38,137 bases of DNA. It comes from a bacterium Ga0077546. GTDB taxonomy: Bacteria > Cyanobacteriota > Vampirovibrionia > Obscuribacterales > Obscuribacteraceae. The DNA is taken from contig LNEX01000494.1 of NCBI GenBank assembly GCA_001464165.1, positions 1 to 38,137 of the forward strand, read 5' to 3'. Positions 24,594 through 32,153 of this stretch are shown in pieces. Under the pieces are notes generated by a model. The model worked only from the letters and a program-made list of their open reading frames with translations, was not told the origin of the DNA and did no database searches. The position numbers were made by a program, and so were the translations under genes. The first letter of the stretch is position 1. Each line of letters opens with the position of its first letter.

Positions 24594-25928
24594 TTGACTT
24601 CTAATGGTGACACAAAGAATAGTGAAATTAGGGACAAGCCCGAAAATTTAGCTCCGGCTAGTTCGCTTGAAATCTGGTCATGGGCCATGTTTGATTTCGC
24701 TAACTCTAGCTATACCACAGTGGTCACCACGGCAATCTTCAACGCCTACTTCGTAAAGACCGTGGCGAGCAGTGTTGAGCTTTCTACAGCCACTCTTTAT
24801 CTGACATGCTCGCTAGGTCTAGCCAACCTTTTAGTGGTTTTGACTGCTCCGGTGGTGGGTGCCATTGCTGATGCCTTTGCCGTCAAGAAGCGCTTTCTCT
24901 TTGTCTCTAGTCTTGCTTGCGTCATTTGCACTGCCTGCTTGTCTTTGGTTCATCAAGGTGATGTAGCGCTGGCGATGACTCTATTGGTGCTTTCCAATTT
25001 CGCTTTTGGTACATCCGAAAATTTAATCGCGGCGTTCCTGCCAGAGATCGCTACTCCTGAGCGAATGGGGCGCATTTCAGCATTTGGTTGGACACTTGGA
25101 TACATTGGCGGAATCGCAGTTTTGGGAGCATGTCTAGCTTATGTTTCGTGGGCCCAGAAAGGGGGGCAGACCCCGGCTCAATTTGTGCCTGTGACAATGT
25201 TATTTGTCGCCGTCATCTTCGCTAGTGTTGCTGCGCCCACTTTTATTTGGCTGAAGGAGCGGGCCAAGCGCTCTAGAGTTAAGAACAAGTTGAGCAACAT
25301 TGCCAGCGGCGCATTTAAGCAGGTGATGGAGACCATCGCCGATGCCAAGAAACATCGTGACCTTTTTACATTTTTGCTTTCCCTGCTCTGCTATAGCTGC
25401 GGCAGTACGACCGTGGTTGCACTAGCGGCAGTTTATGCAGAGCAGGTGATGGGCTTTAAAACAAGCGAGTCAATTATATTGATTATGGTTGTAAACGTGA
25501 CAGCGGCTGTCGGTGCCTTTGGCTTTGGCTTCATTCAAGACAAGGTCGGCTCTGTGCGCACTATTGCAGTGACCTTGGCGCTTTGGTCTTTAGCCATTTT
25601 TATTGCTTTTGCTACCACAAACAAAGAAGGTTTTTGGTTGGCTGCCAATATCATGGGAATCGCCATGGGTGCCAGCGCATCTGCTGGAAGAGCCCTAGTT
25701 GGTAGGCTTTCTCCACCTGGTCGCTCGGCCGAGTTCTTTGGCTTGTGGGGTTTGTCAGTGAAACTTTCGGCCATAATCGGCCCCATGACCTATGGTTTAG
25801 TTACTTACTTGAGCGGTTCTAACTATCGACTAGCGCTACTGTCCACGTTGATGTTTTTCATTTTGGGTCTGATCATTGTTTTCTTCGTTAATGAAAAGCG
25901 GGGACGAGAGCAGGCACTTTTGGGCTAG
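24594..25928 (+). CDS. MFS transporter, UMF1/Atg22-like family
   Basis: This 444-residue inner-membrane transporter has about 12 helices. The opening WSWAMFDFANSSYTTVVTTA IFNAYF and the first-loop PVVGAIADAFAVKKRFLF are typical of UMF1-type MFS proteins. ENLIAAFLPEIATPERMGRI and SAFGWTLGYIGG are further family blocks. The start is TTG 24594, with AGGAA 8 nt before it. The substrate is unknown; related proteins in eukaryotes export amino acids from vacuoles. The alpha/beta-hydrolase gene follows 53 bp downstream on the same strand and is probably in the same operon. Confidence 0.9.
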   Translation: MTSNGDTKNSEIRDKPENLAPASSLEIWSWAMFDFANSSYTTVVTTAIFNAYFVKTVASSVELSTATLYLTCSLGLANLLVVLTAPVVGAIADAFAVKKRFLFVSSLACVICTACLSLVHQGDVALAMTLLVLSNFAFGTSENLIAAFLPEIATPERMGRISAFGWTLGYIGGIAVLGACLAYVSWAQKGGQTPAQFVPVTMLFVAVIFASVAAPTFIWLKERAKRSRVKNKLSNIASGAFKQVMETIADAKKHRDLFTFLLSLLCYSCGSTTVVALAAVYAEQVMGFKTSESIILIMVVNVTAAVGAFGFGFIQDKVGSVRTIAVTLALWSLAIFIAFATTNKEGFWLAANIMGIAMGASASAGRALVGRLSPPGRSAEFFGLWGLSVKLSAIIGPMTYGLVTYLSGSNYRLALLSTLMFFILGLIIVFFVNEKRGREQALLG

Positions 25929-25981
25929 CGAGCAGTCAGTAAATTGCAGACTTAGTTTTTGCAGTTTGCAGGAGTTTTATT

Positions 25982-26830
25982 TTGAGTTTCATCACCGCCA
26001 AAGATGGCACAAAGATTTTTTATAAAGATTGGAACAAAGAAAGCCAAGGAAGCAAAGGGGCCATTGGGCAGCCAGTGGTGTTTAGCCACGGCTGGCCGCT
26101 CACAGCTGACGCTTGGGACGAGCAAATGTTTTTCTTAGCATCAAATGGATACCGAGTGATTGCACACGATCGTCGCGGCCATGGTCGCTCTGACCAACCT
26201 TGGCACGGCAATGACATGGATACCTATGCCGATGATTTGGCCGCTTTAGTTGAGGCTTTAGATCTTGGCAATGCTGTGCATGTGGGCCATTCTACCGGTG
26301 GGGGTGAAGTTGCCCGCTACATTGGCCGCCATGGCACTAAGCGCGTGGTCAAGGCTGTCTTGGTCGGAGCCGTCACACCGATTATGGTTAAGAGTGATAG
26401 CAATCCTGATGGTACGCCGATGAAAACGTTTGATGATATCCGCGAGGGCGTGTCAAATAACCGTTCGCAGTTCTACAAAGATTTGAGTGGGCCATTCTAC
26501 GGCGCTAACCGGGCTGATTCTAAAGTGACCCTTGGTCAGCGCGAACAGTTTTGGCTGCAAGGAATGTCTGTGGGCTTAAAGGCTGCATATGATTGTGTCA
26601 AGGCATTTTCGGAAAGTGACTTCACTGAAGACTTGAAGAAAATCGATGTGCCGACACTATTTATACATGGCGACGATGATCAAATTGTGCCAATCAAGGC
26701 ATCGGCAATGATTGCCTCCAAGCTTGTGAAAGACTCAGCTTTGAGTATCTACAAAGGTGCGCCTCACGGTTTGACTGCTACCCATCGCGATCAGTTTCAC
26801 AAAGAGCTGTTGGCGTTCATTAAGGGCTAA
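25982..26830 (+). CDS. Alpha/beta-hydrolase, non-heme chloroperoxidase-like
   Basis: This 282-residue cytosolic hydrolase starts at TTG 25982, with CAGGAG 9-10 nt upstream. [17 protein letters not shown] is the standard N-terminus of the cofactor-free haloperoxidase/esterase group. The oxyanion segment SHGWPL, the nucleophile elbow VGHSTGGGE (S104), the acid in HGDDDQIVP (D233 most likely) and PHG (H262) complete the triad. About 10 extra residues ([12 protein letters not shown]) sit in the first loop compared with typical members. Such enzymes usually act as esterases or perhydrolases in vivo. Three operator-like boxes follow its stop codon. Confidence 0.92.
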   Translation: MSFITAKDGTKIFYKDWNKESQGSKGAIGQPVVFSHGWPLTADAWDEQMFFLASNGYRVIAHDRRGHGRSDQPWHGNDMDTYADDLAALVEALDLGNAVHVGHSTGGGEVARYIGRHGTKRVVKAVLVGAVTPIMVKSDSNPDGTPMKTFDDIREGVSNNRSQFYKDLSGPFYGANRADSKVTLGQREQFWLQGMSVGLKAAYDCVKAFSESDFTEDLKKIDVPTLFIHGDDDQIVPIKASAMIASKLVKDSALSIYKGAPHGLTATHRDQFHKELLAFIKG

Positions 26831-26887
26831 AAGCTTGCACCAATTTAGTTCAATTAATCGGCGATGTAGAGTTTAATTTGCAGTTTC

Positions 26888-26944
26888 ACCGATATCGGTC
26901 AAATTTCACCGATATCGGTCAAGTGTTGACTGACCAATATCGAT
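26888..26944. promoter_or_regulatory. Three ACCGATATCGGT-type boxes after the hydrolase gene
   Basis: There are perfect copies at 26888-26899 and 26908-26919 (20 bp apart, about two helical turns), plus an imperfect one, ACCAATATCGAT, at 26933-26944. The flanks also match (TTTC before and CAA after the first two). The core is identical to the box upstream of tetR at 6321-6332. The boxes lie between the hydrolase stop and a bidirectional terminator, an odd place for operators. Confidence 0.6.
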
Positions 26945-26952
26945 AAAAGTAC

Positions 26953-26990
26953 AAAAGCAGCAAAATTCCATTCGAAATTTCGCTGCTTTT
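26953..26990. terminator. Bidirectional terminator between hydrolase and dps
   Basis: The arms AAAAGCAGC (26953-26961) and GCTGCTTTT (26982-26990) pair perfectly. The inner AAATT/AATTT continue the stem, and A/T tracts lie on both sides. It serves two convergent genes. Confidence 0.8.
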
Positions 26991-27061
26991 CAATTTTCGG
27001 TTTAGTTTAAATTCGAGCGTTGCGCTCTAACTTTGAGATGTAATCAGGTAACTGCCGAGAA

Positions 27062-27577
27062 TTAAACGTGCTTTTGTAAGTGAGCTTCAACAAACCACAG
27101 TTTCTTGTCTACTTCACGTGAGATAGCAATGAGCAAATCGTTAGTGTCTTGCTCTTCCCATTCGTTGGTTTTAGCAATGGCTTGGCGCAGGTGTTTGCCA
27201 TAAGCAGCCAGTCTATCAGCGATAGCCATGAGGTGGCCTTCTTCGTTCAATTTTTCGGTGTTAGGGTATTCAGGCAAAATTGAATTTTGGGCGCTGTCCT
27301 TGACTGTGCCGTGTGCCACTCCACCTAAAGCGGTAATACGTTCAGCAATTTCGTCGATGTGAGGATAAAGAACATCAGCGATATCGTCAAAAAGTAGATG
27401 AACTTGGTAGAAATCTTTGCCTTTGACGTTCCAATGAGCTTGTTTGGTCTGTGACCACATGTCAACTGACGCTGCTAAAGTTGTGTTCAGCAGTTCGATA
27501 GTCTTGGCGCGCAGGCCCTCAGGAATATCAATTCTGGTGGTGTACATGTGAGTACGTTGTTCTTTGGTGGTTGTCAT
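27062..27577 (-). CDS. dps: Dps-family ferritin-like DNA-protection protein
   Basis: From ATG 27577 (GGAG 6 nt upstream) the protein has 171 residues; the frame is open to 27685 but without a ribosome site. The Dps signature is present: SQTKQAHWNVKGKDFYQVHL, then LFDDIADVLYPHIDEIAERI, holding the inter-subunit ferroxidase His and acidic ligands. Length and the four-helix pattern are normal. Dps stores iron, removes peroxide and can coat DNA in stress or stationary phase. It is a single-gene unit with a shared terminator downstream. Confidence 0.95.
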   Translation of the reverse strand: MTTTKEQRTHMYTTRIDIPEGLRAKTIELLNTTLAASVDMWSQTKQAHWNVKGKDFYQVHLLFDDIADVLYPHIDEIAERITALGGVAHGTVKDSAQNSILPEYPNTEKLNEEGHLMAIADRLAAYGKHLRQAIAKTNEWEEQDTNDLLIAISREVDKKLWFVEAHLQKHV

Positions 27578-27775
27578 AAGTTGCTCCAAATTGGCAATCT
27601 GTCTTCCGCTGCATTGAATTCTATGGCAAGCTAAAGATTTACTAGAATACCAACATGAAAAATTAGCTATGTTTGCTCTTGGCATTTCGGCACGATGGGT
27701 GTGTCATAAGCCGTTCTACCACTGGCTGGCATTCTCTGCCATCTAGCTTTATGGCTATGGCTTACAACTGTGTCA

Positions 27776-27874
27776 CTACAGGCGGTGACGTAACTGTTCC
27801 TTCACCTGAGCGATGACGCGCAATTTCTTATATTTGCTATCCACAGCCGCTTTAATCTGCTCTAGCTCGTGCAT
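27776..27874 (-). CDS. Possible 32-residue small protein
   Basis: ATG 27874 opens a frame for MHELEQIKAAVDSKYKKLRV ending KEQLRHRL, a strongly charged amphipathic helix with stop at 27776. No clear ribosome site precedes it. It lies in the otherwise empty 27578-27994 stretch upstream of dps. It is equally likely to be chance; I see nothing else in that interval except a short pre-gene region for the next lipoprotein. Confidence 0.25.
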   Translation of the reverse strand: MHELEQIKAAVDSKYKKLRVIAQVKEQLRHRL

Positions 27875-28003
27875 CTGTCGCTATTGGTACAGCCAAATAT
27901 TGACCTGAATATTCCTTGGCTTAAACACTTGCAGGCGAGGAGGCAAGGCGTCATTATATGAGGGTTATCGACCAATTTAGTTGCTTCAGTTCGAGTGGAA
28001 TTC

Positions 28004-28591
28004 ATGCACATATTCAAGCGGATGATTCGACAGCAGAATAGTTTTGGCACGGCTCTATCTGTAGGAGTGCTGGCCAGCATTGTATTTGCCGTCACTGGTT
28101 GCGATTATATTGAGGGGCTGACAAAACCCGCCGCTGAGGAGGCGCCCGAAGTTTCTCAGCCTCACCTGAAAGTGGTCAAAATTGCTGACGATTTTAAGGC
28201 CGTGCAGCAAGCCACTATTTATGTGCCGATTTATTCAGCGATTTACTATGAAGACCGCAGACGCACCATCGATTTGGCTGCTACTCTCAGTGTGCGCAAT
28301 ACTGACATGAAAAATTCGATTATTTTACGCAGTGTTGACTATTATTCCACTGATGGCAAACTAGTGAAGAAGTATTTGACTGCCCCGGTAGAGCTAGGAC
28401 CAATGTCTACAGCTGATTTTATTGTGGCTCGCACCGATGTTAGTGGCGGTGCTGGTGCTAATTTTATGGTTGACTGGCTGGCAAACAAGGTTGTCTCTGC
28501 TCCAATTGCCGAGGCTGTAATGGTCAGCACAGGCTCCTCTCAAAGCATTTCGTTTGTTAGTCGTGGCGAGACCATCGCGCAACCGCAGTAA
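28004..28591 (+). CDS. DUF3124 lipoprotein
   Basis: ATG 28004 is preferred over the GTG at 27995. The 195-residue protein has a leader and lipobox VFAVTGCDY (Cys about residue 31). A DUF3124 domain then fills the rest: ATIYVPIYSAIYYEDRRRTI, DLAATLSVRNTDMKNSIILR, SVDYYSTDGKLVKKYL, GGAGANFMVDW and EAVMVSTGSSQSISFVSRG. This is a beta-sandwich-like family of periplasmic lipoproteins of unknown role. It has its own terminator shared with the convergent gene. Confidence 0.85.
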   Translation: MHIFKRMIRQQNSFGTALSVGVLASIVFAVTGCDYIEGLTKPAAEEAPEVSQPHLKVVKIADDFKAVQQATIYVPIYSAIYYEDRRRTIDLAATLSVRNTDMKNSIILRSVDYYSTDGKLVKKYLTAPVELGPMSTADFIVARTDVSGGAGANFMVDWLANKVVSAPIAEAVMVSTGSSQSISFVSRGETIAQPQ

Positions 28592-28624
28592 GCTGTTTAA
28601 AAACCGTGAAAAAACCAAACAGCT
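28591..28624. terminator. Hairpin between convergent genes
   Basis: AGCTGTTT (28591-28598) pairs with AAACAGCT (28617-28624), separated by an A-rich loop of 18 nt. It lies exactly between the stops of the DUF3124 gene and the minus-strand coiled-coil gene. Confidence 0.5.
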
Positions 28625-28630
28625 CTCAAG

Positions 28631-29323
28631 CTAATTTGCACCAGAATTATTGCGGGCGTTCTCTAGCTGTTCTTTCTCTTGCTTAATTTTCGTTTTTTGA
28701 TCGCCTAGGTTGTTGATCACTTCTTTTTCATACTGCAGTTGTTGCTGTTCAATGGCCTGCATATTAGCTTGTTTCTCTTGTCTTAGCGCGCGACGCTCTT
28801 GAGCTTTTAGCTTCTTTCTCAGGGCATCTGGGTCTTGGGCGCCGTCTGGTCCTGGTTGCCAGTTTGCTCCTAGTGGATTAGCTCCGCCGGGCACGGATGT
28901 GCCAACACCAATGGCTGTTTCGATTTGGTTCAAGCTCTCGTTGAGCAAATTTTCAATAGTTGTATGTTGCTGAGGGTTGAGTTCTCCGCCATTTTGCAGG
29001 CGTTCAGTCTTTGCCCGGTTTTCAATATTGGCTACGTCCATATGCAGACGATTGGCCTGTTGTTCACTTAGTTGACCGTTTTTTAAGGCCGCGTCAATTC
29101 TTTTTTGTTGCCGCTTTACCCGACCATTGATGTTGTCTGCTTTTTTGCTGTGCCCAGAATCTGTTCGACTAGGCTCTTGAGCTAGCGCCGGCGCCCAAAT
29201 AATTGAGATACACGAAATGCTAGAACCTCCTAGGACATTAGCCGCGTCAAGCGAAGCAAATGCAGTAAAAGAAACCGTGGCAACAACAGACGTTACAAGA
29301 GTGCGACGATTGAACACTAGCAT
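28631..29323 (-). CDS. Exported coiled-coil protein rich in Gln and Lys
   Basis: The start is ATG 29323, or GTG two codons later; both follow AGGAGGG, and the GTG has the better 8-nt spacing. A signal peptide (RRTLVTSVVATVSFTAFASL onward to ALAQE) is followed by charged helices: RVKRQQKRIDAALKNGQLSE, QQANRLHMDVANIENRAKTE. A Gly/Pro linker (about 145-175) then leads to a second coiled coil (LRKKLKAQERRALRQEKQA, QKTKIKQEKEQLENARNN). NGQLSEQQANRLHMDV followed by GGELNPQQHTTIENLLN looks like a paired helix repeat. No catalytic motif. Possibly a periplasmic chaperone-like or spacer protein. Confidence 0.75.
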   Translation of the reverse strand: MLVFNRRTLVTSVVATVSFTAFASLDAANVLGGSSISCISIIWAPALAQEPSRTDSGHSKKADNINGRVKRQQKRIDAALKNGQLSEQQANRLHMDVANIENRAKTERLQNGGELNPQQHTTIENLLNESLNQIETAIGVGTSVPGGANPLGANWQPGPDGAQDPDALRKKLKAQERRALRQEKQANMQAIEQQQLQYEKEVINNLGDQKTKIKQEKEQLENARNNSGAN

Positions 29324-29455
29324 TCCCTCCTGATTTTCTGCACTGACCCATCTGATCAAGATCTGGATTGGTGCAGCTCTATTTCTATGCTTCGCCCTTT
29401 GTACCCAGGCAGCAAATAGATTTATCAGAGAAACGTGTCAAATGGTCCTAATTAT

Positions 29456-29581
29456 TTAGTCAGCGCCTTCTGCAAGGCTGCGGTCGTTAGGGTTGAATGA
29501 ATCTGCAGGAATGGCGAAACCGCGAGTGCTTTTTCTCTCTTCTGTAGATTTCGTTTCTTTGGGAATGTCTTGCTTTTCCAT
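29456..29581 (-). CDS. Small protein of 41 residues, unknown
   Basis: ATG 29581, with AGGAG 11-12 nt upstream, gives MEKQDIPKETKSTEERKSTR followed by GFAIPADSFNPNDRSLAEGAD, stop at 29456. It is charged, disordered-looking, and has no signal or membrane segment. Coding is supported by the ribosome site and by the balanced, non-shadow composition. The wider gap 29324-29799 otherwise holds only a terminator at 29722-29747. Confidence 0.45.
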   Translation of the reverse strand: MEKQDIPKETKSTEERKSTRGFAIPADSFNPNDRSLAEGAD

Positions 29582-29721
29582 TTGTTCAATTACTCCTGTT
29601 AGCGGATGCTAGCAACAGACCCTATAGTGCCTCACAATTGCTAAGGAGAGGTTAATTTGGCCGTGTTTGTAACCGCTTGTCAATTAGAGTCTCCACATCT
29701 GAGCGCAACATCGCTTAAGAA

Positions 29722-29747
29722 AAAAGGGAAGGCGAACCTTCCCTTTT
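29722..29747. terminator. Terminator of the aldo/keto reductase gene
   Basis: A perfect 11-bp stem, AAAAGGGAAGG (29722-29732) with CCTTCCCTTTT (29737-29747), closes a CGAA tetraloop. It lies just past the stop of the minus-strand reductase gene, with a T tract on that strand. Confidence 0.85.
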
Positions 29748-29799
29748 GTTGATTTTCGACAATTGTAAACGAGATTTTTGCTCTATTTACTAGCGATTC

Positions 29800-30789
29800 T
29801 TAGCGATCGATCTGGGCTAGAAGTGGCTGCTCGTAACGTTCTCCGGCAGTCTTGGTGGCCAGTCCGCTGAGGGCCGCTAGATCTTCGTCTTCAAGATCTA
29901 AACGGAACGATACAGTATTTTCTTCTAAGTAACGCACGTGCTTGGTGCCCGGTATTGGCACAATATCAATGCCTTGGTGAAGCAACCAGGCGATAGCAAC
30001 TTGAGCAGGTGTAGCGCCGTAACGATCTGCCACTTCGTTGACTTCGTCAACAAGAAGCAAATTGCGTTTGAAGTTTTCACCTTGATAGCGAGGATCATGG
30101 CGGCGATAGTCGCCTTCTGGTAGATCATCGAAGCTCTTAATTTCGCCAGTGAGAATACCGCGACCTATTGGGCAGTAGGCGACGAGGCCAATTTTTAGTT
30201 CACGCAGAACAGGCATGATCACTGGTTCTAGGTTGCGCTCCCAGATTGAATACTCTGATTGTAGAGCAGAAATTGGATGCACTTTATGCGCTCTGCGAAT
30301 AGTTTGTTCGCCCGCCTCAGAAAGTCCGAGATAGCGAACTTTGCCTTCTTTTACCAACTCAGCCATAGCGCCAACTGTTTCTTCTATAGGAACATTTGGA
30401 TCAACGCGATGTTGATAGTAGAGATCGATTACATCGATTCCCAGTCTTTTCATCGAAGCTTCAGCCACGGCCTTAACTGTCTTCGGATGGCTGTCTAGGC
30501 CAACTGAATTGCCGGCTTCGTCGTATTTAAAACCGAACTTGGTGGCAATTACAGCTTGATCGCGTTTGCCTTTGATGGCACGGCCAATTAATTCTTCGTT
30601 TTTATATGGGCCGTAGCGTTCGGCTGTGTCGAGGAAATTCACACCCAGCTCTAAAGCTCTATGAATTACTTTGATTGCTTCGCTTTCATCGGCTGAGCCG
30701 TAAGCAAAGCTCATGCCCATGCAGCCAAGACCGATGGCAGATGTAGTGAGACCCTGGTTACCCAGCTTGCGCGTGTTGATGATGCCCAT
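29800..30789 (-). CDS. Aldo/keto reductase
   Basis: This 329-residue NADPH-dependent carbonyl reductase is of the AKR11/AKR13-like type. The catalytic tetrad is visible: D54 and Y59 in NFLDTAERYGPYKNEELIG, K84 in IATKFGF, H127 in YYQHRVDPNVP. LGLSEAGEQTIRRAH and the C-terminal VPIPGTKHVRYLEEN are conserved family blocks. The substrate is unknown; YghZ/IolS-like relatives reduce a broad range of aldehydes, including methylglyoxal. It is a single gene with its own terminator. The 309-bp region upstream contains an inverted TTCATT/AATGAA repeat that may regulate it or the divergent gene. Confidence 0.95.
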   Translation of the reverse strand: MGIINTRKLGNQGLTTSAIGLGCMGMSFAYGSADESEAIKVIHRALELGVNFLDTAERYGPYKNEELIGRAIKGKRDQAVIATKFGFKYDEAGNSVGLDSHPKTVKAVAEASMKRLGIDVIDLYYQHRVDPNVPIEETVGAMAELVKEGKVRYLGLSEAGEQTIRRAHKVHPISALQSEYSIWERNLEPVIMPVLRELKIGLVAYCPIGRGILTGEIKSFDDLPEGDYRRHDPRYQGENFKRNLLLVDEVNEVADRYGATPAQVAIAWLLHQGIDIVPIPGTKHVRYLEENTVSFRLDLEDEDLAALSGLATKTAGERYEQPLLAQIDR

Positions 30790-30919
30790 TTTGACGTCCG
30801 TGTTCCATACTCAGTGACAATTGAAACCCTATCATGGCCGCTACCGCTTTACATGAAGGTAAATAGTAATAACGATTGATTTAAACTTCGCGTAAGCGGC
30901 ATTAGGCCTCATAAAAAAG

Positions 30920-30939
30920 ATTCATTCATCATTAATGAA
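30920..30939. promoter_or_regulatory. TTCATT...AATGAA inverted repeat in divergent promoter region
   Basis: ATTCATTCA (30920-30928) matches a half-site of the palindrome at 6435-6450. TTCATT (30921-30926) and AATGAA (30934-30939) form an inverted repeat. The region 30790-31098 separates the divergent reductase and isochorismatase-family genes. Confidence 0.35.
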
Positions 30940-31098
30940 CTCGTAATCGGCCTGTGGCGCTGAATGTTGCAAGCTTTGTAAAAGAATTTAGTGGTCAGAA
31001 GCTCAATATAGAGATAATAGAAGCCTCAGAAATTCACTTTAATAATCTGTTTCAAGAAAATATATTTGGAAGCATTAGACCAAGGGGAAGAGGCGACC

Positions 31099-31603
31099 AT
31101 GCCAGCAGCGCTATTAGTTATAGATGTGCAACAGGGCTTTGATGAGCCCTACTGGGGGGCGCGCAATAATCCCGGCTGCGAAGCCAATATCGCCGCCCTC
31201 GTGGCTGCTTTCCGGCAAGCAGGCAAAGCCGTTACGCCCCGGTCAGCCTGGGAATGATTTCAAAGCCGAGGCCTTGCCTCTGACTGGTGAAAAAGTCTTT
31301 TGCAAGACGGTTAATAGTGCTTTCATTGGGACGGATCTTGAAAAGTGTTTGCGCCAACAGGGTATCGACGAGCTTGTAATTTGTGGTTTGACCACGGACC
31401 ACTGTGTTTCAACCAGTACCAGAATGGCTGGCAACTTAGGCTTCAATACTTATTTAGTAAGCGATGCTACTGCTACTTTTGATCGCAAAGGGATAGACGG
31501 GCGCGATTGGCCAGCGGAAGAAATTCATCAAAGTGCCCTTGCTAGTCTTAATGATGAATTTGCAGAAGTGCTAACGACTGAGGCTGTATTGAATTTATTT
31601 TGA
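31099..31603 (+). pseudogene. Isochorismatase-family cysteine hydrolase, frameshifted
   Basis: ATG 31099 (GAGG 5-6 nt upstream) starts MPAALLVIDVQQGFDEPYWG with the catalytic Asp at residue 9 and continues to AAFRQAGKAV near 31234. The remainder is in another frame: PLRPGQPGNDFKAEALPLTG, EKVFCKTVNSAF (Lys), then LVICGLTTDHCVSTSTRMAG with the catalytic Cys, ending EAVLNLF. Relatives have about 14 residues (an H-x-R/STEP-type segment) between GKAV and the PLRPG block. Those are missing, and the joint lies in GCCGTTACGC, where both sides would share CCGTT. The family includes nicotinamidase-like and isochorismatase-like amidohydrolases. Either a microhomology deletion or an assembly error inactivated the gene in this sequence. 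Confidence 0.75.
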
Positions 31604-31640
31604 AGCTTTGCAAGGCTGCTACTGTCAACGCAATAAGCTT

Positions 31641-32153
31641 TTAAAAGATATCGGTGTGCTTGCGCAAGCTGTTTATTTTTTCGCGAACTTCTTTCAACTT
31701 TTCATCTTCAATAGAATATTTATCATGAGCAATTTCGATCTTAGCTGGGTCGGGTAAAAGTCTCGGCTGTGCTGGTTCGTCGGTGGGACAGAGATATTTT
31801 GTAATCATTTCATCGATTTGATAGAGCATCACCGGTTTTTGCATGTAGTCATTCATGCCCGCTGACAGGCAGGCACTTTTCTGTGAGAATGCTGAAAGAG
31901 CTATGATTGGAATTGTCGTGTCTTTTTCTTGCTCACGAATTCGACGGGTTGCCGAGATAACATCAAGACCCGGCATTCTAATATCCATGAAAATGATGTC
32001 AATGCGCTTTTGTAGAGCCAGTTTGACGGCCTCTAAACCGTTGTTGACGAATTCTGGTGTGCGGTAGCCGAGTGCTTTAATTTGGCTGGCAAATACATAT
32101 TGAAGGGTCTCTTCATCTTCGGCAAGAAGTATTACTGCATCTTTCTTCTTCAT
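31641..32153 (-). CDS. Response regulator (receiver domain, short helical tail)
   Basis: This 170-residue protein has a receiver domain (about 5-120): acidic LLAEDEE, the phospho-acceptor D57 in IIFMDIRMPGLD, S87 in IIALSAF, and K106 in YMQKPVML. There is no DNA-binding output domain. The tail (125-170) is helical and charged. The start codon overlaps the stop of the histidine-kinase gene (ATGA), so the two are translationally coupled and this is its cognate partner. It may act through protein contact rather than transcription. Confidence 0.93.
   Translation of the reverse strand: MKKKDAVILLAEDEETLQYVFASQIKALGYRTPEFVNNGLEAVKLALQKRIDIIFMDIRMPGLDVISATRRIREQEKDTTIPIIALSAFSQKSACLSAGMNDYMQKPVMLYQIDEMITKYLCPTDEPAQPRLLPDPAKIEIAHDKYSIEDEKLKEVREKINSLRKHTDIF

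Noticed and set aside
30954..31142. Open frame MALNVASFVKEFSGQKLNIE upstream of the isochorismatase-family gene
   Set aside because: It overlaps the well-supported start at 31099, its C-terminal part is a shadow of that gene, and there is no ribosome site at its GTG.
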